Positions 16,859 to 25,237 of a stretch of 64,000 bases of DNA are shown one piece after another. Below the pieces are notes generated by a model. The model did no database searches, was not told the origin of the DNA, and saw only the letters and a list, made by a program, of their open reading frames with translations. The stretch is from the NCBI GenBank assembly GCA_048360435.1, contig DBGCOP010000017.1:62001-126000 (forward strand), read 5' to 3'. The first letter of the stretch is position 1; each line of letters opens with the position of its first letter. Both the position numbers and the translations under genes were made by a program. The stretch is from Limenecus sp048360435. GTDB lineage: Bacteria > Cyanobacteriota > Vampirovibrionia > Gastranaerophilales > Gastranaerophilaceae.

Positions 16859-18538
16859 ATGGTACAAGGTGTAGGCGGAACAGGTTCATCAGGTTCAATA
16901 TCACATTTGACAGAATATCAAGTATATTATCCAATGTACCAGAGCTACTGCAAATCCAATAACAGCAACATGGATTTTGAATCTTGGCTCGTAATGAAAG
17001 GATATTATCAAAATTTTAACCAACAGGTAGAAAACTATATTGAAACCGGTAATTCTAATGTTGGAGATGGTTCAGATGGAAATACCTTGAATGCTGGTAA
17101 ACATCTTTCTAATGGTTCCGGAGCAATTTATCAAAGTACAGATGAAGACTGCTATTATGAATTTGATTATGATAATGGCACATATAAAAAGCTTGAAGGA
17201 AATGAAGAAGTTGCAAAAGCTTTAGGAATGCCAAACGGCACGAATATTGATACAATAAACTTCGGTTATAATACAGCAGTTATTACAGATTATACATTCG
17301 GAAATCTTGATGATGGCCAGGACTCTAAAACATCAGTTTTAGCAGGCAACTATGCTAACGTAACCTATACAAATCAAGAGTTTGATATTCACTATATTTT
17401 AAATGCTCTGTTGATGGATGAAACTGACCCACAATATAATATAGCAAAAAACATTTTCGATGATTTGGTGGCAAACATAAACCAATGGATGCCACAATCA
17501 GATATGGATGAACTTGATGAGATTGCAGCACAATACGGCACAAATTCAGCCGAATACAAAGCAAAACTTCAAGAGATTTTATTAAAAAATCTTGATCAAG
17601 CAAATGAATGGGTTGAAGATCATAACCACGTCAAAAATGTAAATGCAGGCTCGTTAACAGAAGTTGACGGAACTGAAGGAACAGACAGTTCAACATCAAC
17701 TGACGGAACTACTTCAGGTTCTGACAGTACAACAAGTAGCATTCCTGATTATGACATTACTAACGTATTGACAACAGCAGGACTGTCTACTGCATACTCC
17801 AGAGGAGATAAACGAAAAGTTGAAAGTACTGATAATTCTGAAGGTAGCAGAAGAAAAGAACTTGAACAACAGATGGATGCTGATTTAACCGCAATTGCAA
17901 ATGCTTTAGTCACAAATCTGGGAGATCAGATGACAGATGAAATGCAAACATATATAAATAAAGCTGTTGCGGCAACAGTAGCTGATTCATCGCTTATAAA
18001 AACATGGTCAGAAAAACATGGTTTCTTGAACATGCACAAGAAAACACTTGGTGAATACAGTATCAAAGAAGTTGCTGATAAATTCTTCGCTGAATTTAAT
18101 TCACTATGTGCAAACAATGGTAAAACAACAGCAGAAGTTGAAGCTGAAAAAAAAGCAGCTGAAGAAAAAGCAGCAAGAGAAAAAGAAGCTTATAAAGGTA
18201 TCTACACAACCAGCATGACTTCAGTAGCAAACGAAGCAGGAGTAAATAAAGATATTCAGGTTGTAAATGTCAATAGTGCATCTGAAATTCAGGCTAAGGC
18301 AGAATCTGAAATACTAACTCCAATTAAAAATAAAATAGTAGCAAAATATGGCGGACAAATTACAGCATCAGAGCTTCAATCCATGTTGGATAGAGCATCA
18401 GATGCAGCTCTCAGTGACTGCACTGAATGGGCTACAACTTCAAACAATTACGTTTATACAATTGATGCAGACAAACTAATCAGCAAGTTTGAATCCAATG
18501 TAAAAACTTTAATTCAAAATAAAGGATATAGCTTCTAA
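16859..18538 (+). CDS. Hypothetical 559-aa protein with a duplicated C-terminal domain
   Basis: I do not recognise this protein. The start is well supported (AGGAG seven bases before the ATG). There is no Sec signal or membrane helix. Residues 1-270 are acidic and rich in Asn, Tyr and Gly; a Ser/Thr/Gly linker spans about 270-300. Two related helical units follow: one around LEQQMDADLTAIANALVTNL, the other around AESEILTPIKNKIVAKYGG. Each has an 'MTDEMQTYINKA' or 'ITASELQSMLDRA' segment, then a 'W'-containing stretch and an [I/L]-[KS]-[KF] helix. An Ala/Glu/Lys coiled coil (EAEKKAAEEKAAREKEAYKG) separates them. The Asn/Ser/Gly richness and lack of Sec signal would suit export by another route, such as the flagellar one, but that is inference. 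Confidence 0.6.
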   Translation: MVQGVGGTGSSGSISHLTEYQVYYPMYQSYCKSNNSNMDFESWLVMKGYYQNFNQQVENYIETGNSNVGDGSDGNTLNAGKHLSNGSGAIYQSTDEDCYYEFDYDNGTYKKLEGNEEVAKALGMPNGTNIDTINFGYNTAVITDYTFGNLDDGQDSKTSVLAGNYANVTYTNQEFDIHYILNALLMDETDPQYNIAKNIFDDLVANINQWMPQSDMDELDEIAAQYGTNSAEYKAKLQEILLKNLDQANEWVEDHNHVKNVNAGSLTEVDGTEGTDSSTSTDGTTSGSDSTTSSIPDYDITNVLTTAGLSTAYSRGDKRKVESTDNSEGSRRKELEQQMDADLTAIANALVTNLGDQMTDEMQTYINKAVAATVADSSLIKTWSEKHGFLNMHKKTLGEYSIKEVADKFFAEFNSLCANNGKTTAEVEAEKKAAEEKAAREKEAYKGIYTTSMTSVANEAGVNKDIQVVNVNSASEIQAKAESEILTPIKNKIVAKYGGQITASELQSMLDRASDAALSDCTEWATTSNNYVYTIDADKLISKFESNVKTLIQNKGYSF

Positions 18539-18542
18539 TATA

Positions 18543-18575
18543 AAAAGCCTTACATACCAGTAAGGCTTTTATTTG
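18543..18575. terminator. Bidirectional rho-independent terminator
   Basis: Stem GCCTTAC / GTAAGGC with a six-base loop (ATACCA), preceded by five A and followed by four T and a further T-rich run. It sits between two convergent genes, so it can end both transcripts. Confidence 0.8.
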
Positions 18576-20284
18576 TTTTGATTAAGATTCTCCGTTCCGG
18601 GGAAGGAATTTTTACCTGTTCTGAGATATGTAATATAATACTGAACTTTTGGAATTATTGTTGAAAGGAATAAAGAAGACACTCCCATAGCCAATGCCAT
18701 AAACATTCCATTTCTATACATATTCCTTTTATTCATTTTTTTCATTGATTCAAATGTCACGTTCGTTTTGTTTTTTTCTGCATCAATAATAATCGATTCC
18801 GCATAATTTAAAATCTGTGAACGAAAATCTTCCAGTTTTTCAGCAGAAATATATTTGTATTTGTTTGTAATCGGCGATTTATCATGTTTATCTTTGAAAA
18901 TTTCATTTAGTACATTTTTTAAGAAATTCGGCTGTCTCAAAGCACCGCCTTTAAAGATATCCTCGACCTGAAGCTCGGTAAGTATACTTGCACCATTTTT
19001 TTGAGGCTGTAACTCAGACATTTTTTCAGCAATTGCTTTAAGTGTTTCAGATTCAGAACTATTCTTGTAATATACATCAACAAGTTCTTTAAAGCGTTCA
19101 AGTGAAACTATTCTCATCGGCGGCTTTTGTTCTTTCTTTATTAAGCCGAACAGATATTTTTTATTTATAGGTGTTTGCGCTTTTCCAAATGCCTCTGTCA
19201 TAAAATCTTCATTAACTTTTCCAGAACCTAAAGCAAATTTGCTAAATAATTCGCTAGACATTTCGCTTACGCCTTTTTTATTCATTTCTTCGACTAAATA
19301 ATTATGAACTTGAGCAGCACTCATAGGGTTTAATTTTGTATTTTTTCCGCCAAACTCATCATGATTATTCATAAATTTAACAATAGCAGGCATAGAGAAG
19401 CAATAGAAATATATAGATGAAATATCTCTGAACATAATTTCTATACGCTCATCTTTGTTTCTTGCATTGGCAGTTCTTCCAGTAACAGTACCAACATCCG
19501 TACCCATAAGTTTCCAAACATCATTCTCCTCGAAGTTTTGAACTATACGTAAAAGAGAATCAGCCCCTGCTTTAAAAGAAGGAATAGAGGTGTTTTGTTT
19601 TTGTAAAAGAGTATCCTGATTTTTTCTTGCCTTAAAGTTTTCCACTGCATTAATAGAAACCTCTTTTGCCGACAAAATTGCTCGTGCTTCCTTCAATGTA
19701 ATTTTATTTTTTGAGGGATCAGGTGCTTTTTTGTGGTTAGGGTCAGAAGCATTCATTCTTCCAAACAAGTGTTTTGTTATACCCTGGTTAAGCTTAGGAA
19801 CAACATAACCGATAAATAAACAAGCAGTGATAATACTAGCAGCAGTTTTGCCAACAGAATAACGTGCAAGATTTTTCTTAATTTGTTCTGCCTTATCCGG
19901 TGTAAGCTTGAGTTTATCCGCAGCATGCGCAATAAAGTTGTCAAAAGGAGTCCTTACTGCATCCCTACCAACATCAGGCATTTTTTTAGGAATCTTCAGG
20001 AACTTTCTACCCAGTTTATCAAATAGATTACCAAACATTTTTGCGCCGAAAAGCCAAAACACAGCCCCCAGAGATTCCTCAGTAACTCTTTCACGTGCTT
20101 CTACAAAGCCGTCTCTTTGGTAAGCCTGATATGTACGACCGCCTGTTACAGTAGCCTCAAGCAACACAACAGGAAGTATTGCTCCTGACTTATCCAAACT
20201 TGTAACAAATTTTCTGCCCAGAGCTTGATATTTTCCAGCTGTTTTTATTAAATAATTTGCATGATTTAGGGGTGGAACTTTCAT
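18569..20284 (-). CDS. Hypothetical 571-aa protein with two or three membrane segments
   Basis: I do not recognise this protein. It begins MKVPPLNHANYLIKTAGKYQ, a short segment without a Sec signal. Possible membrane segments are around ESLGAVFWLFGAKMFGNLF (about residue 70-90), ASIITACLFIGYVVPKL (about 155-172) and near the end GMFMALAMGVSSLFLSTIIP. Between the last two is a 350-residue hydrophilic, mostly helical region. The segment GKAQTPINKKYLFGLIKKEQ shows no domain that I can name. It seems to be a lineage-specific protein with a large soluble loop between membrane anchors. It is followed by its own terminator. Confidence 0.6.
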   Translation of the reverse strand: MKVPPLNHANYLIKTAGKYQALGRKFVTSLDKSGAILPVVLLEATVTGGRTYQAYQRDGFVEARERVTEESLGAVFWLFGAKMFGNLFDKLGRKFLKIPKKMPDVGRDAVRTPFDNFIAHAADKLKLTPDKAEQIKKNLARYSVGKTAASIITACLFIGYVVPKLNQGITKHLFGRMNASDPNHKKAPDPSKNKITLKEARAILSAKEVSINAVENFKARKNQDTLLQKQNTSIPSFKAGADSLLRIVQNFEENDVWKLMGTDVGTVTGRTANARNKDERIEIMFRDISSIYFYCFSMPAIVKFMNNHDEFGGKNTKLNPMSAAQVHNYLVEEMNKKGVSEMSSELFSKFALGSGKVNEDFMTEAFGKAQTPINKKYLFGLIKKEQKPPMRIVSLERFKELVDVYYKNSSESETLKAIAEKMSELQPQKNGASILTELQVEDIFKGGALRQPNFLKNVLNEIFKDKHDKSPITNKYKYISAEKLEDFRSQILNYAESIIIDAEKNKTNVTFESMKKMNKRNMYRNGMFMALAMGVSSLFLSTIIPKVQYYITYLRTGKNSFPGTENLNQNK

Positions 20285-20387
20285 ACTAATCTATTTTTAA
20301 CTGTCCGGTATTATAAGTAACCTCAAGAATTATTTTTGCATGAACATAGTATAAAAATTAGTGATATCGTTACACTTATTTACATAT

Positions 20388-21431
20388 CTATACGATAATT
20401 TCATATGCCTTCAACGGCTGGTCAGAAAGTCCGGAAAGCCCATAAGCAGCCGCCTTTTTTCCGTTTGGAGGATGATTATAAGAGGTTTCAGGAATCCCTG
20501 GATCTCTGAGTTTGTATATTTCCGCAACTCTTTTATCAAGTGTTTCTGCTGATTGCTTGTATAAATCAGCAACATAATCCATTTCAGGATCATAGACATC
20601 TTTTACATTTTCTACCCAATATTTTGCTTGAACTCTATATGCATCTTGTTCTTCTCTGATTGATGTATAAGGATCATTATCTTTTCCATGTGTAAATTCA
20701 TGTATTAAATATGCGCCTACCAGTTTAGGACTGGCATAAGTATATTCATCAGTCACAGAAATTTTTCTTTTATTATGCTCATATTGTGCAATATTTGAAC
20801 GTCCTCCCATTTGGGAAGTTTTGTCAAAAGATACGGTCATATCTTTCATGTCATCCATATATCCTTTTGGAAGATAGTTTTTTGCAATTTTTACTGCTTC
20901 AGTCAGGTTATTAATAGCTGCATCATATCTTTCCTGACGGGCTTTAGTCGGGTTCAAACAGGCATTGTAAAGATTTTGTGCATCCAGAAGATTTCTTCTT
21001 GCATAATCGTAATTCGGCTCAATCAAAAGAGCTTTATTGAACTTTTCAATTGCCTGTGAGAATTTGCCCGATTTTTTGTAGCATTCGCCCAAAAGGGTAA
21101 TGTTTTCTATATCATCAGGTTTTAGTGCAACGTATTTTTCTAAATGAAAAATAGCATTGTTATATTGTTTATTGAAATTATATGTTTTTGCAATGCTCAG
21201 ATGAAGTTCAATGTCATCAGGATTTACAGCTAAAGCTTTATGATACAACTCAATTGCTTTTTCAAAATGCCCCTCTTTCATAGCAGTATCTGCCTGTGAT
21301 TTGAAGACTCTATCTTCAAGTACAGATCGGGCTTTTATCGGAATATAGGAATTTGCATTTAACACCTGTAATTTTTTTCCGAAAGAAGTTTTTTGATTAT
21401 TCACATTTTGAGCTGGTGATATAGATAACAA
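20388..21431 (-). CDS. TPR protein with zinc metallopeptidase-like HExxH motif
   Basis: Residues about 42-145 contain three TPRs (AIELYHKALAVNPDDIELHL, AIFHLEKYVALKPDDIENIT, AIEKFNKALLIEPNYDYARR). The C-terminal half has LIHEFTHGKD (His244, Glu245, His248), the zinc-binding/catalytic HExxH motif, and EEQDAYRVQ about 12 residues on, where Glu260 or Glu261 could be the third ligand, as in gluzincins. The start is a TTG at 21431 with GGAATGA upstream; the next ATG is 50 codons in and would remove the N-terminal NQKTSFGKK. There is no Sec signal. Substrates are unknown; peptidase activity is predicted. Confidence 0.65.
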   Translation of the reverse strand: MLSISPAQNVNNQKTSFGKKLQVLNANSYIPIKARSVLEDRVFKSQADTAMKEGHFEKAIELYHKALAVNPDDIELHLSIAKTYNFNKQYNNAIFHLEKYVALKPDDIENITLLGECYKKSGKFSQAIEKFNKALLIEPNYDYARRNLLDAQNLYNACLNPTKARQERYDAAINNLTEAVKIAKNYLPKGYMDDMKDMTVSFDKTSQMGGRSNIAQYEHNKRKISVTDEYTYASPKLVGAYLIHEFTHGKDNDPYTSIREEQDAYRVQAKYWVENVKDVYDPEMDYVADLYKQSAETLDKRVAEIYKLRDPGIPETSYNHPPNGKKAAAYGLSGLSDQPLKAYEIIV

Positions 21432-21593
21432 TTGTTCATTCCAAATAAAAATTCACAAAATCTTTTTTTATTCTAAAACGAATATCCACGAAAATTTGCT
21501 ATCATAAAAAAAACATTTCATAAATTGATACAATAGAACATTTTAAAATATATAATCAGCTTTGTGGTCTCTAATTCTATCTCTAAAAGAAGC

Positions 21594-21992
21594 TTAATGC
21601 TTTGAATTTTCTTCAAGCTCTTTTTCTATTGAACTTTTATCCATGTACCCTACAAGTTTTTTATTCCAGGGATTTTCTGCCACAGGAATAGAAGTCAGCT
21701 TGAGAGAATTCATAATATGAAGAACCTCTTTTATATCTGATTCAGGATAAGCAATTACAGTAAATTCTGCCTTTTCTTTATTTTTGTATGAATCAGAATC
21801 AAAAGGCTTTTTCTTTTTACCAAAGTTTAGAAAATCTTTTTTCAAAGAAAGATCAATTTTCACAATACGCTCCAGCATGTTTTTAATTTTTTGCTTCATT
21901 GTGATTTTTACCATAGGAACACAATCAATAAATGTTGGAGGGTAAACTACGAATTCAGCTGCTGCTGTTGAAGAGTAATTGTCTTTTAACAT
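21594..21992 (-). CDS. Hypothetical protein with a CBS-like segment
   Basis: A 132-aa protein of which the C-terminal half resembles one CBS motif: TVIAYPESDIKEVLHIMNSL, then KLTSIPVAENPWNKKLVGYM and DKSSIEKEL. CBS motifs usually come in pairs that bind adenosyl ligands, so a single one would need to dimerise. The first half is basic (KQKIKNMLERIVKIDLSLKK) with no signal. AGGAG lies eight bases ahead of the ATG. Family assignment is tentative. Confidence 0.5.
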   Translation of the reverse strand: MLKDNYSSTAAAEFVVYPPTFIDCVPMVKITMKQKIKNMLERIVKIDLSLKKDFLNFGKKKKPFDSDSYKNKEKAEFTVIAYPESDIKEVLHIMNSLKLTSIPVAENPWNKKLVGYMDKSSIEKELEENSKH

Positions 21993-22178
21993 TTTAAAAA
22001 CTCCTAAATTATAAATTGATGTAATTGGTATAAATATCGAATTGATGGGAAATAGATTTTATTGAGTATATTTTTAATTAAGGACCTGATATGATTAATG
22101 CAGAGACATATCCTGACAGGTATTATCTATCAGCCATATATCTTAGTTCCAATTCTATGTTACACAAAATAGGAATCC

Positions 22179-22197
22179 ATTACCCAGTTGGGTAATT
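22179..22197. promoter_or_regulatory. 18-bp palindrome upstream of a secreted-protein gene
   Basis: ATTACCCA-GT-TGGGTAAT is a perfect inverted repeat in the 380-bp gap 21993-22373. Its right part, CCAGTTGGGTAATT, recurs at 37830-37843. The rest of the gap is AT-rich, with a TATAAA (about 22318) close before the 22374 gene. I see no small gene in it. Confidence 0.4.
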
Positions 22198-22373
22198 TAG
22201 TGTAAAAATTACAATTTATTTTTCGTAACATGAAAAAAGTTAATATCTGAAAATACAAAATGGAATTTTGTAAATACAATAAATATATGATACATATAAC
22301 CGTTTTTGTATGTATGATATAAACCCCGGAACAAGGGAGTATCATTTTTAGACATTATACTTTAGAGGTTTTT

Positions 22374-23030
22374 ATGATTAGACTGCTAATTTGTGCTGCA
22401 ATATTTTTGTCTTTATTTTATCCGCTTTATACTTTCGCAGATGAAGAAGTGACCGCAGTTAAATTAAAGAAGGGAAGAATATTTCTGGTAAAATCCGATT
22501 TAAGACTGACAAGTGATGTTATGGAAGGAACTCCGGTAAAGTTTGAATCACTGGGAAAAGAAAGTATATTTTATCCCAAATCACCTTCAAAAGTTTCATT
22601 TAAAGGGAAAATAGTCAAAACCAAATCTCCCGGTTACGCAGGCAGAAGCGGCAGAATTAAGATTGCACTTGAAAAAATTACCGTAGACAATATAACATAT
22701 CCGGTCAAAGCCCTTATTACAAAAAAAGAAAACCAAAGAGTCTTTATGAATAACCTAGCCGGAAGCTCTATATACTTAACAAACCTCGGGGATACGCTCT
22801 CCAACGGAACAATAAACACCATATACAAAGATCCATGTACAAACAATCTTTGTACAATCAGCAATGCAAAAAGACCTTTTATTTATTTAGGTGCAGCAGC
22901 TTTGCAAGCCGCTGACCTTTTAATATCACCAATAGCGTCTCTTTTCAAAACAGGCAAGGACTTGAACATACCTGCCAATACTTATTTTGAAATCAAACTG
23001 GATGAAGATTTGTGTGTTGTAAGTCTTTAA
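22374..23030 (+). CDS. Secreted hypothetical protein
   Basis: A 218-aa protein with a Sec signal (MIRLLICAAIFLSLFYPLYTF, probable cleavage near ADEE). The mature part is beta-rich and basic: VKLKKGRIFLVKSDLRLTS, GKIVKTKSPGYAGRSGRIKI and IPANTYFEIKLDEDLCVVSL. Two Cys pairs (PCTNNLCT) could form a disulfide outside the cytoplasm. I do not recognise a family. It is followed, 100 bp on, by the ECF sigma gene. Confidence 0.6.
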   Translation: MIRLLICAAIFLSLFYPLYTFADEEVTAVKLKKGRIFLVKSDLRLTSDVMEGTPVKFESLGKESIFYPKSPSKVSFKGKIVKTKSPGYAGRSGRIKIALEKITVDNITYPVKALITKKENQRVFMNNLAGSSIYLTNLGDTLSNGTINTIYKDPCTNNLCTISNAKRPFIYLGAAALQAADLLISPIASLFKTGKDLNIPANTYFEIKLDEDLCVVSL

Positions 23031-23133
23031 AAAAATATTATCGACATGTTTATATAATAATGAGCGTGTGAAAAAACCAGAGCTTCCTTTATTTTTTAAA
23101 TAGCATAAATGCAAATAAGGGAAGAGGATTAAT

Positions 23134-23739
23134 TTGAACCTTTTTAATAAAAAGCAATACAAAAACAAATCACTTGAAGAACTTGTGCTTATGGCACAAG
23201 AAGACAATCTTGATGCAATGGAAGAATTAATCAAAAGAGTTCAAAACAATGTTTATGCCTCTTTTTATTATCTAAGCAGCAATTGTGATGATATTTTGGA
23301 CTTAACACAAGAAGCTCTTTTAAAAATGGCAAGAAATATCAAAAAACTGAAAGACCCTGCAAAATTTAAAGCATGGCTCAACCAGGTAATAACACGTCTT
23401 TTCTATGATTATTTGAGAAGCAAAAACAGAAAACTGCAAACTGTTCCAATAGACAAAAAAGAAGATGAAGAACAAGACAGATTTTCTGTTAATGATGTAC
23501 CTTGCAGCACATGCACACCGGAAGAATCAAGCCTGAACAGTGAATTACACTGCATTATTGAAAAATCCATACACAAACTTCCTGATTCTTTCAGACTTGC
23601 CATTGTGCTTAGAGAATTTCAGGGCTTGAGCTATGAAGAAATTGCAGAAATAACAAAAACAAATGTTGGCACAGTAAAATCCAGAATAGCAAGAGCCAGA
23701 AATAAACTTCAAGAAGACTTAAAACAATATATTGCATAA
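23134..23739 (+). CDS. ECF-type RNA polymerase sigma factor
   Basis: A group 4 (extracytoplasmic function) sigma factor that redirects RNA polymerase to stress promoters. Region 2 is seen as LVLMAQEDNLDAMEELIKRV, DLTQEALLKMARNIKKLKD and FKAWLNQVITRLFYDYLRSK; region 4 as LPDSFRLAIVLREFQGLSYE and IAEITKTNVGTVKSRIARAR. Between them is a linker with CSTCTPEE. The start is TTG at 23134, supported by AAGAGG seven bases upstream. The next gene, 12 bp on, encodes its likely anti-sigma factor. Confidence 0.9.
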   Translation: MNLFNKKQYKNKSLEELVLMAQEDNLDAMEELIKRVQNNVYASFYYLSSNCDDILDLTQEALLKMARNIKKLKDPAKFKAWLNQVITRLFYDYLRSKNRKLQTVPIDKKEDEEQDRFSVNDVPCSTCTPEESSLNSELHCIIEKSIHKLPDSFRLAIVLREFQGLSYEEIAEITKTNVGTVKSRIARARNKLQEDLKQYIA

Positions 23740-23751
23740 AAAAGGAAAATC

Positions 23752-24462
23752 ATGACTAATATTATATGTAAAAAAGTTTCATCAATGTTGTCTTTATACA
23801 TAGATAACAAAGTTACCTATCAGGAACGCGCATTTATAGAAGACCATCTGGGAAACTGCGATGAATGTTACAAAAAATATTTATACTTAAAATCCCTGAT
23901 AAAAAACCTGAAAGATTCCTATAAACAGGTACTTGAACTCGCTAAAAAAAAGCAAAAAAAAGCAAGCTTCAGTATAAGAGAACATGAAAAATTTATGGAT
24001 AATTTGTCTCCTTATGTAGATAATGAGCTGGATCCTCAAGAGTGTTTTGAATTCAGAAAATATCTGATGAAATCAAAGATGGCACAAAAAGAACTGAAAA
24101 ACACATATATAATGCAAAAAGAAATGAGAAATGCATTCGACAGAACAAAAAAGAAAATGAATTTTGACAGCTCAAAGTATGTAATAAACAGCATGAAAAA
24201 TAAAAAAGTAATTAAATTGCCTGAATCAAAAATTTTAGAAATGATTTCTAATTTTCATCCCAAAACAGCCAAGATAGCAATTTTAACAGGATTGGTTGTT
24301 TTTACAGCAATTGAAGCCAAGAATTTAAACCTGCCCGTAAAAATAAAAGAGCAACAAAGAATTCTTAAACACTTTGACAACAGCTCAATAGAAGAACCTT
24401 TAAAAAATCTTTATAGAAACAAATATTATTCTTTGAAAAAGTTTTTCGCGCCTAATCCGTAA
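23752..24462 (+). CDS. Anti-sigma factor with zinc-finger (zf-HC2) domain
   Basis: Probable membrane-anchored inhibitor of the upstream ECF sigma factor. The N-terminal HC2 zinc-binding domain is MTNIICKKVSSMLSLYIDNK followed by FIEDHLGNCDECYKKY (Cys6, then HxxxCxxC). A second copy, LSPYVDNELDPQECFEFRKY, keeps the helix pattern but has lost the H/C ligands. One membrane helix follows near residue 185 (AKIAILTGLVVFTAIEA), then a short extracytoplasmic part. It overlaps the 3' end of the convergent glycosyltransferase gene by about 11 bp. Confidence 0.8.
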   Translation: MTNIICKKVSSMLSLYIDNKVTYQERAFIEDHLGNCDECYKKYLYLKSLIKNLKDSYKQVLELAKKKQKKASFSIREHEKFMDNLSPYVDNELDPQECFEFRKYLMKSKMAQKELKNTYIMQKEMRNAFDRTKKKMNFDSSKYVINSMKNKKVIKLPESKILEMISNFHPKTAKIAILTGLVVFTAIEAKNLNLPVKIKEQQRILKHFDNSSIEEPLKNLYRNKYYSLKKFFAPNP

Positions 24463-25144
24463 ATCTGAATCTTATGAGTGCCAAAATCGCATGGATTCCA
24501 TCCACCCAGGTAATTTTTTTACCTTCGGCATATTCACGTCCATAATAAGAAATAGGAAGTTCATAAAGACGTGCTCTTTTTTTCAGCATTTTTGCAGTAA
24601 TTTCAGGTTCAAAGTCAAACCTGTCGGATTTTATTATTACACCTTCCAAAAAGCTTGTTCTAAAAGCTTTATAACAGGTCTCCATATCAGTCAATGTCGC
24701 ACCGTAAAGAAGATTCGTAGTCAAAGTTAAAAGTTTATTCCCCAAAAGATGAGTAAACATAAAAGATCTCGACGGCTTAGCACCGGTCAATCTTGATCCG
24801 TAAACAACATCAGCCTTGTTTTCAACAATCAGTTTAACAAGTTCTTCATAATCATTCGGATCATATTCAAGGTCAGCATCTTGAATTACCATAATATCAC
24901 CTGTTATATGAGCCATCCCTGTTCTAATTGCAGCACCTTTGCCTTGATTTTTTTCGTGATATAAAACTTTATATTTATTTTCTAAATCTTTCAAATGTTC
25001 TCTTGTTCCATCTGTTGACATATCATCAATCAAGATAATTTCTTTTTCAAGCCCATAAAATGAAGCATTTTCAATTTTTTCCAAAATCTCATCTATTGTT
25101 TTTATTTCGTTGTATACAGGAACAACTATGCTGACTTTATTCAT
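24452..25144 (-). CDS. DPM1/DolP-mannose synthase-like glycosyltransferase
   Basis: A family 2 transferase of the dolichyl/undecaprenyl-phosphate sugar synthase group. Seen: VSIVVPVYNEIKTIDEILEK, EIILIDDMSTDGTREHLKDL, GKGAAIRTGMAHITGDIMVI, the catalytic IQDADLEYDPNDYEELV and DMETCYKAFRTSFLEG. Unlike larger members it has no C-terminal membrane domain (230 aa). It would load a sugar onto a lipid carrier for glycan or protein modification. GGGG precedes the ATG by four bases. It is convergent with the anti-sigma gene. Confidence 0.85.
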   Translation of the reverse strand: MNKVSIVVPVYNEIKTIDEILEKIENASFYGLEKEIILIDDMSTDGTREHLKDLENKYKVLYHEKNQGKGAAIRTGMAHITGDIMVIQDADLEYDPNDYEELVKLIVENKADVVYGSRLTGAKPSRSFMFTHLLGNKLLTLTTNLLYGATLTDMETCYKAFRTSFLEGVIIKSDRFDFEPEITAKMLKKRARLYELPISYYGREYAEGKKITWVDGIHAILALIRFRFTD

Positions 25145-25237
25145 AATACCCCGCAGTCAAATTTTTGTACTTATTTATAAATTCTGAAAACTATTGTATA
25201 ATTAAATAAAGAATATGTTAAGGGTTCTAATTACATT

